The notes under the pieces: generated by a model
The model's database searches: none
What the model was told of the DNA's origin: nothing
Seen by the model: the letters and a program-made list of their open reading frames with translations, nothing else
Assembly: GCA_947167215.1 (NCBI GenBank)
Contig: CAMVHE010000016.1
Coordinates: forward strand, 1-48,574
Reading direction: 5' to 3'
DNA from: an uncultured Clostridia bacterium
Lineage (GTDB): Bacteria; Bacillota; Clostridia; Christensenellales; Aristaeellaceae
DNA length: 48,574 bases
Made by a program: the position numbers and the translations under genes
Shown: in pieces, positions 16,302-25,544 of the stretch
How the letters are laid out: the number at the start of each line of letters is the position of its first letter
How positions within the stretch are numbered: position 1 is the first letter of the stretch

Positions 16302-17549
16302 CTACTCCAATGTGTGCCGATAAACGCGTCTTTTTCCAAAACAGTCCGTAACCAGCAGAGCAGGGATTCCTTCTGCCGCGGGCAGAAATACGGGTTTTCC
16401 ATCTCTCGCATCTTCCCCCAGCAGTGTTCGGTATCGATAAAAATTCTCTCCGCGCAGATAACCAACCGCGAAATGGTCCACCGCCCCGTTATCTTCAAGC
16501 CCTATTTCGACAGCCCTGGGTGGTCGGAAAGAAAGCAGTCTTATATTCCAACCGTCTGTTGCCGCAATGCACTCCGCTGAAATCCTAGTCTCGTCCTGGA
16601 TGCAGGGACTTTCCACCGAGTAAAGCGGAGGATTTCCCTGTATCGTGCAGGCCGCCAGTCGCCTGTCTGTCAATGCAATTGCCAGTTCGCTGCTGTCAGC
16701 AGTAAGAAACCTGCGTCCTTCTTTCGCAGCAACAACCGCCGTAGTACCGGAACCACAGAAAAAATCGGCCACCAGGTCACCTTCCTGCGTGGAACTGCGG
16801 ATAATGCGCTCCAGAAGTGCTTCCGGTTTTTGGGTAATAAACCCTGTCCTCTCCGGATCCTTCTGCTGTAAATGGGAAATATCGCTCCATACATCTCCCG
16901 GATATACCGGAGCATCGTCATAATAGCGATATTCCCTGCCTCCTGAAAAGATGGACCGGTATGTTCTTCCTGTTTCATCCGTCTGACGCTTCATATGATT
17001 CTGACGATCGCCTATCGTTCCGGAAGGTACAGCGGAAAGGTTAAAATAATAAGCTGACGTTTTACCGTAAAAGAGAATCGTATCATGCTTTCTCGAAAAA
17101 AAGCGCCTGCTCCTGCCTCCCGTCTGATATCCCCAGACGATTTCATTAAGAAAATGGGATCCGCCAAAGAGATCATCCAGCAAAAGACGAATATGGGCTG
17201 AAATTCTCGGATCAACATGTACGAAAATGGTTCCCCGGGTATTCAGCATCTCCCGGGTGCCGGAAAGAATCTCCCGCATCTTTGCAAGATACGCTTCCCT
17301 GCTGGGCCAGCGGTCATCATAGGTATCCAGCGAAATCGTCCGTTTACCGCTGCTGGTCGGCAGAACCACTTTCATGTCAAAAACCTGCCCTGTAAAAAAA
17401 GGCGGGTCCAGGTATGCCATCTGAAGCGTTCCTTTTTCCGTTTGGAGGATTTCCCGCAGAAGGGTCGTACTGTCTGCTAAAACCAGGCGTCCCTGCGGCT
17501 CCCCTGTCAGCGGTCTTTCCTGTTGACAGGATACAGCTTCATTTGTCAT
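16302..17549 (-). CDS. Site-specific DNA methyltransferase, beta-class N4/N6 type, orphan
   Basis: This 415-residue amino-methyltransferase has motif IV (LDPPF) near the N-terminus and the SAM motif DFFCGSGTT later, the order of beta-class enzymes. They transfer methyl from SAM to exocyclic N6-adenine or N4-cytosine. The region ITQKPEALLERII before the SAM motif is typical. The start at 17549 is chosen for the GGAG site six bases upstream. The C-terminal ~100 residues are not familiar. No restriction enzyme or specificity subunit is adjacent, so it is an orphan in a housekeeping run. Confidence 0.88.
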   Translation of the reverse strand: MTNEAVSCQQERPLTGEPQGRLVLADSTTLLREILQTEKGTLQMAYLDPPFFTGQVFDMKVVLPTSSGKRTISLDTYDDRWPSREAYLAKMREILSGTREMLNTRGTIFVHVDPRISAHIRLLLDDLFGGSHFLNEIVWGYQTGGRSRRFFSRKHDTILFYGKTSAYYFNLSAVPSGTIGDRQNHMKRQTDETGRTYRSIFSGGREYRYYDDAPVYPGDVWSDISHLQQKDPERTGFITQKPEALLERIIRSSTQEGDLVADFFCGSGTTAVVAAKEGRRFLTADSSELAIALTDRRLAACTIQGNPPLYSVESPCIQDETRISAECIAATDGWNIRLLSFRPPRAVEIGLEDNGAVDHFAVGYLRGENFYRYRTLLGEDARDGKPVFLPAAEGIPALLVTDCFGKRRVYRHTLE

Positions 17550-17575
17550 AATTAACTCCAAATCTTTTTTTGTTT

Positions 17576-17605
17576 ATTATACGATGAAATCTCATTCCGT
17601 TACAA
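17576..17605 (-). promoter_or_regulatory. Sigma-70 promoter for the methyltransferase operon
   Basis: On the minus strand TTGTAA and TATAAT are separated by 18 bases, ending about 27 bases before the methyltransferase ATG. Confidence 0.6.
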
Positions 17606-17624
17606 GCCTGCAAGGGAGGTTTCC

Positions 17625-18119
17625 ATGTCTTCTGAAACAAAGTGCATTCTGGATGCCAGGGCGATTCTTTCAAATCAGACGCCCCTCAAAACCGACTGCG
17701 GCAGCCTTTGCTGCTCTGCCTGCTGTCAGGGAGATGATACCACAGGCATGCTTCTCTTTCCCGGAGAAGAGGAACTGCTTGAATCCGTGTCCTTTGGCCG
17801 CATTCTGACGACCCATTATTCCATAGGTGACCATGCAGGCAAGCTCTTTGTATGCAGCGGAAACTGTGATCGTTCCCTGCGTCCGCTGTCCTGCCGGATC
17901 TTTCCACTGTTTCCCGCTCTGACTGCAGCAGGAACCATTTCCGTCCGCATGGACCCCCGGGCAAAGCCTTTGTGCCCCCTCGCCCGCATGCCTCTTCTCA
18001 GTCTGTCCCGGGATTTTATCGACAGTGTTGCAGCCTGTGGCAATATTCTCTGCAGTAATTCTGAAATTCATGCATTTCTTCACAGTCTCACCGCAGCGGT
18101 GTTTCCCTTTGATGCCTGA
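17625..18119 (+). CDS. YkgJ-like cysteine-cluster protein
   Basis: This 164-residue protein has many cysteines. They include C-G-S-L-C-C-S-A-C-C near the N-terminus, a later C-S-G-N-C and a C-R-I-F-P motif, as in the YkgJ/flagellin N-methylase-like family thought to bind Zn or Fe-S. A strong ribosome site (GGGAGG) sits 5 bases before the ATG. It is transcribed divergently from the methyltransferase, and its stop lies 3 bases from the convergent lipoprotein gene. Function is unknown. Confidence 0.75.
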   Translation: MSSETKCILDARAILSNQTPLKTDCGSLCCSACCQGDDTTGMLLFPGEEELLESVSFGRILTTHYSIGDHAGKLFVCSGNCDRSLRPLSCRIFPLFPALTAAGTISVRMDPRAKPLCPLARMPLLSLSRDFIDSVAACGNILCSNSEIHAFLHSLTAAVFPFDA

Positions 18120-18122
18120 ATG

Positions 18123-21065
18123 TCACCGCACGGAGGCTGTTCTGGTGTATCCCTGGAGGCCTCCCATATAGAGCGTGGCATTTGCAAAGGAAAGTGCCGA
18201 AGGAACATCCGCTGATACCTGGTAAAAATTCTGTCCGTTAATATCAAATGCATAAACTCCGGACGGCGTCACCTCGAAGATCCATTCTCCGCCGGCAGCA
18301 ATAAGGCCGGCGCCATCTTTGCGAATCGTTTCCGCACGGTTATTCCGAATGCGCACAATATCCCCATTGCAGCGTGCAACCAGGAAGTCTCCAAAGCATA
18401 GCACCTGGTCCGCCGTACCTCCGCAGACGGTCTGTTTTATCCCGGTCCTGACACCAAAGGACAGGATTCCGCTGTCCGTCGCCATCAGCAGTGTTTCTTC
18501 TGACACATCTGCTGTAAGGTCCCGGACTCCCTCAGCAACAATTACATGGGTTCCGGTCAGGGTGTATTCTTCTACTTTTCCGTCTGAACCGAGCAGGTAA
18601 ACCGCATCCCCAAGCATGACCATACGCAGAATACCGTTTTTTTTCAGAAAAACGGCACGTTCTTTTCCCTGAATATTCACATGGACAACGGCGCTTTCCG
18701 TTGCATACCATAGAACACCATCCCGCAGATGAAGAAAACGTGGCACATCCGTGGAAAGCGGCATGGAAATACCGGACGATTCTTCCTGCCTGGTAAGCTG
18801 TCCGCCTCTGGATGCCGAGGCATAATAGAGATTATTTCCTTCTGAAACAACAATACCTCCCCCGCTGATATTGGCCAGCAGTGCACCGCTGCCGGCCATT
18901 TCTGCGTTCTGCCGGGAGGTATTATTGGTTCGGATGGTGGAAAGCACTGCAGAAACCGGAGATGCAGACATTGCCGCAAGTGTCGATGCGCCTGCCACGC
19001 CGTCCGCCGTAAGATTGTTCCGGCTCTGAAATTCCTTGACCGCATTTTCGGTAAAAAGATCATAGTTTCCGGTAATGAAAGAAGCGGGCAGGTAATCCAT
19101 GTCCGCCAATTGTTTTTGCAGCGCAGTAACCTCGGAACCGGTCATTCCCGATTTGAGCAAGAGGGAGCTTTGCGCTCCCTCCTGACTGATTTTATCTCCT
19201 GCACGGACGCCGTTTGCATCCAGCGCATCATTGGAATAAATAAGCTTGAGACTCTGGGGGCCTGCCGCTCCGTCCACTTTCAGCCCGTTCATGGTCTGGA
19301 AAGCTTTTGTGGCCTCCACCGTCTGCTGATTAAAAGAACCCGTAACATAGCGGGAAGAAAGATAACCGAGCTCTGCCAGGCGTACCTGATAGTTCAGCAC
19401 ATCGGTTCCTTCGCTCTGCCACTGAATGACAACATCCGTATTGGGTTTGGGCGTACTGGTCACCTGAGGGGTGACGGCGGCGGAATTGCTGCTTCCCCCA
19501 AAGTACTGGCGATACGTTACCCCGGTTCCGCTGTAAAGAATGGACAGCGTTCCTCGGCCTGCAATCCCGTCCGCAGTAAGTCCGTTGGCTTCCTGGAAGA
19601 GCTTGACTGCCCGCTCCGTCCCGCTGCCAAACTGTCCGTCCGGCTCCGAGGAAAGATATCCGAGATCCTTCAGATACTGCTGAAGAACGCGTACCTGATC
19701 ATTGGAATCCCCTTTGCGCAGCGTGGAAAGCTGAGTGTTTTCCTTTTCCGTCACTGCAGTGGTTTCTGCAGATTTAGCTACTGCCCCTGCCGCAAGCCGG
19801 CTCTGGGTTCCACGTCCCGCAATACCGTCTGCCGTAAGACCGTTGGCTTCCTGGAAGGCCCGCACTGCCGTCGTGGTTTCCGAACCGAAGCGTCCGTCAA
19901 TTCGTCCCGTATAATAGCCAAGCTCAAAAAGCATGAGCTGAAGCTCATAAACAGGCTCACCGCTGTCTCCTTCCCTCAGCGTTCCCGCGGTCTGCTGAGT
20001 GGAAGTTACGTTTCCGGCCTTACTGCTGCTGTTAAGCTTTCGAAGGGTCGTTGCCCCCACTACACCATCTGCAGTCATGCCGCTGGCTTTCTGATATGCA
20101 ATAACGGCCTGCCGGGTTTCCTCACCGAAAACACCGTCCGGAACACCATTCAGATAGCGAAGCTCAATAAGGCGTTCCTGGAGGGCATATACATCATTGC
20201 CTGTCATCCCTACTGTCAGGGTGCGGCTGCTGTCAGGGTCTGCCGTAGTCACGGGATTGGTGGCATAAGCCGCATTTGCAGAATAGAGCCTGTTCTGGGT
20301 CTGGGTTCCGGCATGGCCATCCGGCGACAGTCCGTTTGCCCTCTGGAAGGCTTTCACTGCAGCCACCGTGGTGCTTCCGTAGATTCCATCCACTCCGCCG
20401 GCGTAATATCCAAGGTCTGCAAGGCGTGCCTGCAGCTTGCGGACTTCCAGGCCGGAGACGCCCTCCTTCAGCAGAAGATAGCCTTCATCGTTTGCCGCTG
20501 CACTCACAAGCTTCGGTACAGCCCGCGTAGAATAGACCAGATCCTGCGTGGAACGTCCCGCAATACCGTCTGCAGCCAGGCCGTTCTTCTCCTGAAATTC
20601 CCGGACTGCGGTCTGGGTTTCCGTCGAATACTTTCCGTCAATCTGTCCTTCATAGTAGCGAAGTTCCGCGAGACGGGTCTGCAGATCAAAGACGTCCTGA
20701 CCGGTAGATCCCAGTTTGAGAACCGGATAGCCTGCGTTGTAATCCTGTGTGCTGGTCTGATAGCTTTCGGCATCCGGCGCCACAGTACTCGCTACACGGG
20801 GCGTAACCGTCGGCAGGTTTCCCGACCAGTCCTCCCAGGTGCTCTGATCACTGTTCTGCCAGTTGTCCGGCGTTGCCGTCGCAGCGGGGGCACTGGGTGC
20901 CGGTGTCGGCGTCGGCAATGCCCTGGATGTGCCAAAGGGAACCGAAGGATCACTGATATCAATGGGTGTCAGTGTCGGGTCCGGTTTCACAAAGCAGCCG
21001 GTGAGTCCCCACAGCAATGCGGCAATGCAGCCCAGCAGTGCAATCTTCTTAATAATTTTCATCAT
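18123..21065 (-). CDS. Lipoprotein with seven peptidoglycan-binding repeats and a propeller-like C-terminus
   Basis: This ~980-residue protein has a signal peptide with lipobox LTGC, then a Pro/Thr-rich linker. Seven PG_binding_1 repeats of about 65 residues follow (about 110-720), each with a form of V-x-x-L-Q-x-x-L-x-x-L-x-Y, D-G-x-[FY]-G and F-Q-x-x-N-G-L-x-x-D-G-x-A-G. The last ~250 residues look like a beta-propeller. It should be membrane-anchored and bind the wall. I chose ATG 21065 over an upstream TTG because of AAGAAAG seven bases before it; it overlaps the mreB-like gene by 17 bases. Confidence 0.88.
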   Translation of the reverse strand: MMKIIKKIALLGCIAALLWGLTGCFVKPDPTLTPIDISDPSVPFGTSRALPTPTPAPSAPAATATPDNWQNSDQSTWEDWSGNLPTVTPRVASTVAPDAESYQTSTQDYNAGYPVLKLGSTGQDVFDLQTRLAELRYYEGQIDGKYSTETQTAVREFQEKNGLAADGIAGRSTQDLVYSTRAVPKLVSAAANDEGYLLLKEGVSGLEVRKLQARLADLGYYAGGVDGIYGSTTVAAVKAFQRANGLSPDGHAGTQTQNRLYSANAAYATNPVTTADPDSSRTLTVGMTGNDVYALQERLIELRYLNGVPDGVFGEETRQAVIAYQKASGMTADGVVGATTLRKLNSSSKAGNVTSTQQTAGTLREGDSGEPVYELQLMLFELGYYTGRIDGRFGSETTTAVRAFQEANGLTADGIAGRGTQSRLAAGAVAKSAETTAVTEKENTQLSTLRKGDSNDQVRVLQQYLKDLGYLSSEPDGQFGSGTERAVKLFQEANGLTADGIAGRGTLSILYSGTGVTYRQYFGGSSNSAAVTPQVTSTPKPNTDVVIQWQSEGTDVLNYQVRLAELGYLSSRYVTGSFNQQTVEATKAFQTMNGLKVDGAAGPQSLKLIYSNDALDANGVRAGDKISQEGAQSSLLLKSGMTGSEVTALQKQLADMDYLPASFITGNYDLFTENAVKEFQSRNNLTADGVAGASTLAAMSASPVSAVLSTIRTNNTSRQNAEMAGSGALLANISGGGIVVSEGNNLYYASASRGGQLTRQEESSGISMPLSTDVPRFLHLRDGVLWYATESAVVHVNIQGKERAVFLKKNGILRMVMLGDAVYLLGSDGKVEEYTLTGTHVIVAEGVRDLTADVSEETLLMATDSGILSFGVRTGIKQTVCGGTADQVLCFGDFLVARCNGDIVRIRNNRAETIRKDGAGLIAAGGEWIFEVTPSGVYAFDINGQNFYQVSADVPSALSFANATLYMGGLQGYTRTASVR

Positions 21066-22086
21066 AATCAATCTTTCTTGAAACCATCAGGTCAATCTGC
21101 TCATAACGCTCCGGGTGGGTAATCAGCTGTCCCAGTCCATTAATAACGCACAGTTCGGGATCATCAGCCAGTTCAGTCTTGATTCCCAGCTGCGTTGTCA
21201 TCATCTCTGCCATTCCTACCAGTTTGGCTCCGCCGCCGCAGAGCGTAATACCATAATCAAAAATATCGGAAGCAAGCTCCGGCGGTGTCCGTTCGATCAG
21301 CCGGTGCAGGGCAGAAATGAGTTCCCTCAGCGGAATGTCAAGCGCTTCGCAAACTTCTTCGGAAGAAACAGTCACTGCTCTCGGAAGACCGGTTACCAGA
21401 CTCCGCCCATATGTTTCTTCCGACAGTCCGATTCCTGACGGATCTGCTGCACCGATATTTATCTTCAGCATCTCCGCTGTCTTTTCGCCGATCATCAGGC
21501 TGTGCTTTTTTCTCAGATAATCCACAACTGCGGCATCAAACTGGTCGCCGCCTACAGAGATGGTATCCCAGACCACCTCATGTCCCACGGAAAAAACCGC
21601 TACGTTTGTCCTTCCGCCACCCACATCGACGATCATCCTCCCCGTAGGCTTGTCAATACGCAGGCCTGCACCGATTGCCGATGCTACGCTTTCATCCACC
21701 GGGATGACGTTGCGCACGCCTGCATCCACTGCGACATCGATCAGTGTCTGTCTCTCACTGGGAGTCATGCCTCCCGGCAGTGCCATAAGCAGTTCCGGCC
21801 GGAATGCAGCACGTCTCCCAACAATTCTCTGAAGAAAAAAACGGATCAGGCGATTGACCAGGTCAAAATTCCGTATGTGTCCTTCCCGGAAAGGCCTCTC
21901 CACCACAATGCCGGATGGAGTCCGTCCATACATTCTCGCCGCCTGCTCTCCCATTGCCACGACATTGTGGTTGTTCCGTTCATAGGCGATATAGGACGGC
22001 TCACTGAGAACAATGCCCTTGCCTTTCACGTACAGATGCAGTACGGAAGTTCCCAGGTCCATGCCTACCTCATCGACTCCGAACAT
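21049..22086 (-). CDS. mreB: MreB/Mbl-family actin-like cell-shape protein
   Basis: This 345-residue protein has the actin-fold signature: phosphate-1 DLGTS, connect-1 DESVASAIGAG, phosphate-2 VDVGGGRTNVAV and the adenosine motif LCGGGAKL. MreB filaments direct side-wall synthesis at the inner membrane. ATG 22086 has a GGAGG site 6 bases upstream; a preceding GTG is less likely. It is coupled to a peptidoglycan-binding lipoprotein, not to mreC/mreD. That fits a wall-related role, and it may be a secondary Mbl-type paralogue. Confidence 0.9.
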   Translation of the reverse strand: MFGVDEVGMDLGTSVLHLYVKGKGIVLSEPSYIAYERNNHNVVAMGEQAARMYGRTPSGIVVERPFREGHIRNFDLVNRLIRFFLQRIVGRRAAFRPELLMALPGGMTPSERQTLIDVAVDAGVRNVIPVDESVASAIGAGLRIDKPTGRMIVDVGGGRTNVAVFSVGHEVVWDTISVGGDQFDAAVVDYLRKKHSLMIGEKTAEMLKINIGAADPSGIGLSEETYGRSLVTGLPRAVTVSSEEVCEALDIPLRELISALHRLIERTPPELASDIFDYGITLCGGGAKLVGMAEMMTTQLGIKTELADDPELCVINGLGQLITHPERYEQIDLMVSRKIDYDENY

Positions 22087-22107
22087 CACTTTCCTCCTTC
22101 TGCGAAT

Positions 22108-22974
22108 CTACCGGGAACACTGCGATTCCCAGGAAGCATGCTCTGTAAAATAAGATTTCCCCAATGCCTCATCACCGGCATACAGCACGGCCTCGAGCAC
22201 CAGCCCTTTTGCCGGAGCCGTCTGCCCCAGGTCCAGACGATTGCCGCTGACAATGGCACGGGATATGGCTCCGGGCTCCCGTTTACCGGTACCTACTTCC
22301 TGCAGCGTACCTGCAAGAATACGCACCATATTATACAGAAAGCCGTTGCCCATGACCGTGATCCACACATGGGAACCATTCCGGCTTACCTCCCCTGCGT
22401 ACATCTCCCTTGTTGTATCCCTGACCACACTGCCGCTGGCAGCGAATGCCGCAAAGTCGTGTTTCCCCAGCAGGGAAGACAGTTCTTCCTGCATTATGCC
22501 GGTATCCATCGGCAGCGGAACCAAAGAGGCATACTGTCGTCCTATTGCACACATGGCATGACTGTTATAGAAATGATAGCGGTATACCTTTCCGCATGCA
22601 GAAAACCGCGCATGAAAAGTGCCGTCCGTGACAGAACACGCACGTACACGTACGTCTTCCGGAAGCACACTGTTCATTGCCAGCGGTATTTTTTCCGGAG
22701 CAATATGGCGTGCGGAATCAAAATGTGCCGTCAGCCCCCGGGCATGCACTCCGGCGTCGGTACGGCTGGAGCCCACAACTCCTACATGCTCATGCATCAG
22801 AGTCTGCCAGGCATTCTCCAGGGTCTCCTGGACGCTCATCCCGTTCTTCTGACGCTGCCATCCACAGTATTCGGTGCCATCATATTCAACGGTCAGACGA
22901 TATCTGCTGACGCCTTCCGGCAGTGTTTCGCTGCCGGTTGGACGGTGCCTCGTTGTCAGGAAAAACTCATCCAA
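22108..22974 (-). CDS. truA: tRNA pseudouridine(38-40) synthase
   Basis: TruA converts U38-U40 in the anticodon arm to pseudouridine. The sequence shows LTVEYDGTEYCGWQRQ and the catalytic-Asp loop SSRTDAGVHARG. The frame is open further upstream, but I chose TTG at 22974. It has GGAGG eight bases before it and overlaps the ecfT stop, whereas an ATG at 23013 lies inside ecfT with no ribosome site. The extra ~20 N-terminal residues are unusual. It follows ecfT, as in many Firmicutes. Confidence 0.93.
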   Translation of the reverse strand: MDEFFLTTRHRPTGSETLPEGVSRYRLTVEYDGTEYCGWQRQKNGMSVQETLENAWQTLMHEHVGVVGSSRTDAGVHARGLTAHFDSARHIAPEKIPLAMNSVLPEDVRVRACSVTDGTFHARFSACGKVYRYHFYNSHAMCAIGRQYASLVPLPMDTGIMQEELSSLLGKHDFAAFAASGSVVRDTTREMYAGEVSRNGSHVWITVMGNGFLYNMVRILAGTLQEVGTGKREPGAISRAIVSGNRLDLGQTAPAKGLVLEAVLYAGDEALGKSYFTEHASWESQCSR

Positions 22975-23773
22975 GAAGATGTCCCTCCAGAAGCATAACT
23001 GCAATAAATGCACAGGTCACCGCAGTCCCGATGAGGTCCACCCGTCCATATCGAAGCTCTTTAAGACGGGTGCGGTTTTCTCCACCGTGATAGCACCTTG
23101 CTTCCATGGCCATGGCGAGCTCATTTGCTCTGCGGAAAGCGCTCACAAACAGCGGAACCAGAAGCGGAACCATTGCCTTCGCCCTTGCAATCAGGTTTCC
23201 GCTTTCAAAGTCGGCACCGCGAGCCATCTGGGCTTTCTGGATTTTGTCGGTTTCATCCAGCAGCGTCGGAATGAAACGCAGGGCAATGGTCATCATCATT
23301 GCCAGCTCATGTGCCGGAAAATGAAAACGCGTAAGCGGCCGCAGCAGCCGCTCCAGACCATCCGTCAGCTGAACAGGACTTGTGGTCAGGGTGAGAATGG
23401 AAGTACCCATCACCAGAAATACCAGCCGCAGAGCAAAGAAAACAGCATTACGGAGTGCTTCCTGTGTCAGCGTCCATGGTCCCAGTGTGATAATGGGAGT
23501 TTTTCCCTCTGAAAAAATAAGGTTCAGCACAAAAGTGAACAGTACAATAAAGCGCAGAGGCTTTATTCCCTTGAGTACGTAAGAAAAGTGCAGACCGGAA
23601 ATGCGTACCACCATGAACAGGAAAAGAAGCGCCAGAACATATCCGATCAGATTGGGAACCATAAAAACGGCAACAATGTACGCAATGGTCAGCAGCAGCT
23701 TTGCCCGGGGATCCATTCTGTGGATAGGGGAATTGCCCGGAAAATACTGTCCCAGCGTAATATCTTTAATCAT
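22967..23773 (-). CDS. ecfT: ECF transporter transmembrane subunit EcfT
   Basis: This 268-residue polytopic protein has several hydrophobic helices and the coupling-helix motifs of EcfT (ARGADFESGN and RRANELAMAMEARCY). It links the two ATPases to exchangeable vitamin- or metal-binding S subunits, none of which is in the window. It overlaps ecfA2 by 4 bases. Confidence 0.95.
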   Translation of the reverse strand: MIKDITLGQYFPGNSPIHRMDPRAKLLLTIAYIVAVFMVPNLIGYVLALLFLFMVVRISGLHFSYVLKGIKPLRFIVLFTFVLNLIFSEGKTPIITLGPWTLTQEALRNAVFFALRLVFLVMGTSILTLTTSPVQLTDGLERLLRPLTRFHFPAHELAMMMTIALRFIPTLLDETDKIQKAQMARGADFESGNLIARAKAMVPLLVPLFVSAFRRANELAMAMEARCYHGGENRTRLKELRYGRVDLIGTAVTCAFIAVMLLEGHLLG

Positions 23774-24648
23774 GTCCGGTCTCCTTTCTGCTGCTTCCGC
23801 TGTTTGCAGAGCGAAATCAGCATATCCCGGACTTCTTTCATCTGGTAAAGTCCATCCGGTACAGAAATGCCCCGTGCACGCAGCTTCTCACAGAGTTCCA
23901 CCACCTGCGGCACATCCAGCCCCATGGCCTTCAGTTTCTCCCCCCGGGAGAAAACATCCCTCGGCTTGCCATCCATGGCGACCTGGCCATGATCGAATAC
24001 AATGACGCGCTCCGCGATGTTGGCCACATCATCCATGGAATGGCTGACCATGATGATCGTCGTTCCCTCCTGGCGATGCAGATCGCGAATCAGCTGAAGA
24101 ATGCCCTCCCGTCCCCGGGGATCCAGTCCCGCACAGGGTTCGTCCAGAACCAGTACCTTCGGCTTCATTGCCAGCACGCCGGCGATTGCCACCCGGCGCA
24201 TCTGACCGCCGGACAGTTCAAACACAGAACGCTGTGCCACCTCGTCATAGGAAAGTCCGACCTTGACCATGGCTTCACGGACACGAATGTCAATTTCTTC
24301 CTTCGACAATCCCAGATTTTTCGGACCAAAGGCAATATCTTTTTCCACCGTTTCTTCAAAAAGCTGATTTTCAGGATATTGGAATACCAGACCGACTTTG
24401 CATCGCAGCGCGCGCCGGTCCGCATTCTTGTCCGTTACATCCACGCCATCCACCAGTACACGGCCGGAAGTGGGTAAAAGCAATCCGTCCAAATGCTGGA
24501 CAAAGGTAGATTTGCCGCTGCCTGTATGCCCGATCAGCCCCACGAACTCCCCGTCTTCGATCGTCAGGGAAATATCCCGGAGAGCATGACTCTCATACGG
24601 GCCTCCTGCCATATATGTATAGGAAACATGTTCTACAACAAGCGACAT
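23770..24648 (-). CDS. ecfA2: ECF transporter ATP-binding subunit EcfA2
   Basis: This 292-residue ABC ATPase has Walker [10 protein letters not shown], the Q-loop FQYPENQLF, signature ELSGGQMRR and Walker [14 protein letters not shown]. It forms a heterodimer with EcfA1. The start overlaps the end of ecfA1 by 16 bases, so the two are translationally coupled. Confidence 0.96.
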   Translation of the reverse strand: MSLVVEHVSYTYMAGGPYESHALRDISLTIEDGEFVGLIGHTGSGKSTFVQHLDGLLLPTSGRVLVDGVDVTDKNADRRALRCKVGLVFQYPENQLFEETVEKDIAFGPKNLGLSKEEIDIRVREAMVKVGLSYDEVAQRSVFELSGGQMRRVAIAGVLAMKPKVLVLDEPCAGLDPRGREGILQLIRDLHRQEGTTIIMVSHSMDDVANIAERVIVFDHGQVAMDGKPRDVFSRGEKLKAMGLDVPQVVELCEKLRARGISVPDGLYQMKEVRDMLISLCKQRKQQKGDRT

Positions 24649-25475
24649 AATTCCTCCACCATTTCATCCACTGTAAGAATATCCGCCGGCACCTGTACTC
24701 CGCCCTTACGCAACTGGTAGGCAAGATCTGTCATGGGAGGTACATCCAGCCCAAGGTTTCGCATGTATTGTACCTGACTGAAGATTTCCTTCGGCTTGCC
24801 TGTTGCCGCGATTTTCCCGTCATCCATCAGGATCACATAATCCGCTGTAGCAGCCTCGCTCATGTAATGAGTGATGATGATAACGCTGATTCCTTCCCGC
24901 TCATTGAGCCGATGGACGGTTTTCATGACCTCTGCCCGTCCGCTTGGGTCGAGCATTGCTGTCGATTCATCCAGGATGATGACATCCGGTTTCATCGCAA
25001 GTACTCCTGCAATGGCCACCCGCTGCTTCTGTCCGCCCGAAAGCATATGCGGTGCAGATTTGGCAAAGTCCGTCATTTTCACGGCAGCCAGTGCCTCATC
25101 GATGCGCACCCGCATCTCTCCAGGCGCAACCCCGTTGTTTTCCAGTCCGAAAGCCACGTCTTCCTCAACTACCGTAGCCACAATCTGATTGTCGGGATTT
25201 TGAAAAACCATTCCCGCATGCTGACGGATTTCGAAGACAAACTCATCTTCCCGGGTGTCCATGCCGCAGACTACAATGGTTCCGCTGGAAGGTACATAAA
25301 GTGCATTAAAAAGTTTTGCCAGCGTAGACTTACCGCTGCCGTTATGGCCCAGTATGGCAAGAAACTCTCCCCGCTTAACCCGCATCGACACATCCGTCAG
25401 TGCCTGCTTCTCTGCATCAGGATAGGAAAAGCAGATCTTTTCTGCCATTATCTTGTTTTCATTCTGATTTGCCAC
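24633..25475 (-). CDS. ecfA1: ECF transporter ATP-binding subunit EcfA1
   Basis: This 280-residue ABC ATPase has Walker [10 protein letters not shown], the Q-loop FQNPDNQIV, signature MLSGGQKQR and Walker [14 protein letters not shown] (Ser in place of the usual Pro after Glu, as often in EcfA1). Translation starts at GTG, with GGAGGAG six bases upstream. It opens the ecfA1-ecfA2-ecfT-truA-mreB string. Confidence 0.96.
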   Translation of the reverse strand: MANQNENKIMAEKICFSYPDAEKQALTDVSMRVKRGEFLAILGHNGSGKSTLAKLFNALYVPSSGTIVVCGMDTREDEFVFEIRQHAGMVFQNPDNQIVATVVEEDVAFGLENNGVAPGEMRVRIDEALAAVKMTDFAKSAPHMLSGGQKQRVAIAGVLAMKPDVIILDESTAMLDPSGRAEVMKTVHRLNEREGISVIIITHYMSEAATADYVILMDDGKIAATGKPKEIFSQVQYMRNLGLDVPPMTDLAYQLRKGGVQVPADILTVDEMVEELCRLL

Positions 25476-25498
25476 GGTGTACTCCTCCGGACTGAAAA

Positions 25499-25527
25499 TT
25501 GCGGCGCCGTATATCGCGGCGTCGCAA
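25499..25527 (-). terminator. Hairpin between the G3E GTPase gene and ecfA1
   Basis: On the minus strand TTGCGACGCCG pairs with CGGCGCCGCAA (one mismatch), followed by TTTTC. It ends or attenuates the GTPase transcript just before ecfA1. Confidence 0.65.
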
Positions 25528-25544
25528 CGCTTTTGTTTCTTTGC

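Noticed and set aside
15648-16580. 310-codon plus-strand frame across the trmD-upstream region
   Set aside because: It overlaps the methyltransferase and the 199-residue gene on the other strand and shows no motif or ribosome site. The neighbouring operon runs the opposite way.
19110-21122. 670-codon plus-strand frame
   Set aside because: It is fully antisense to the repeat region of the peptidoglycan-binding lipoprotein. Its repeats merely mirror those repeats and it has no known motif.
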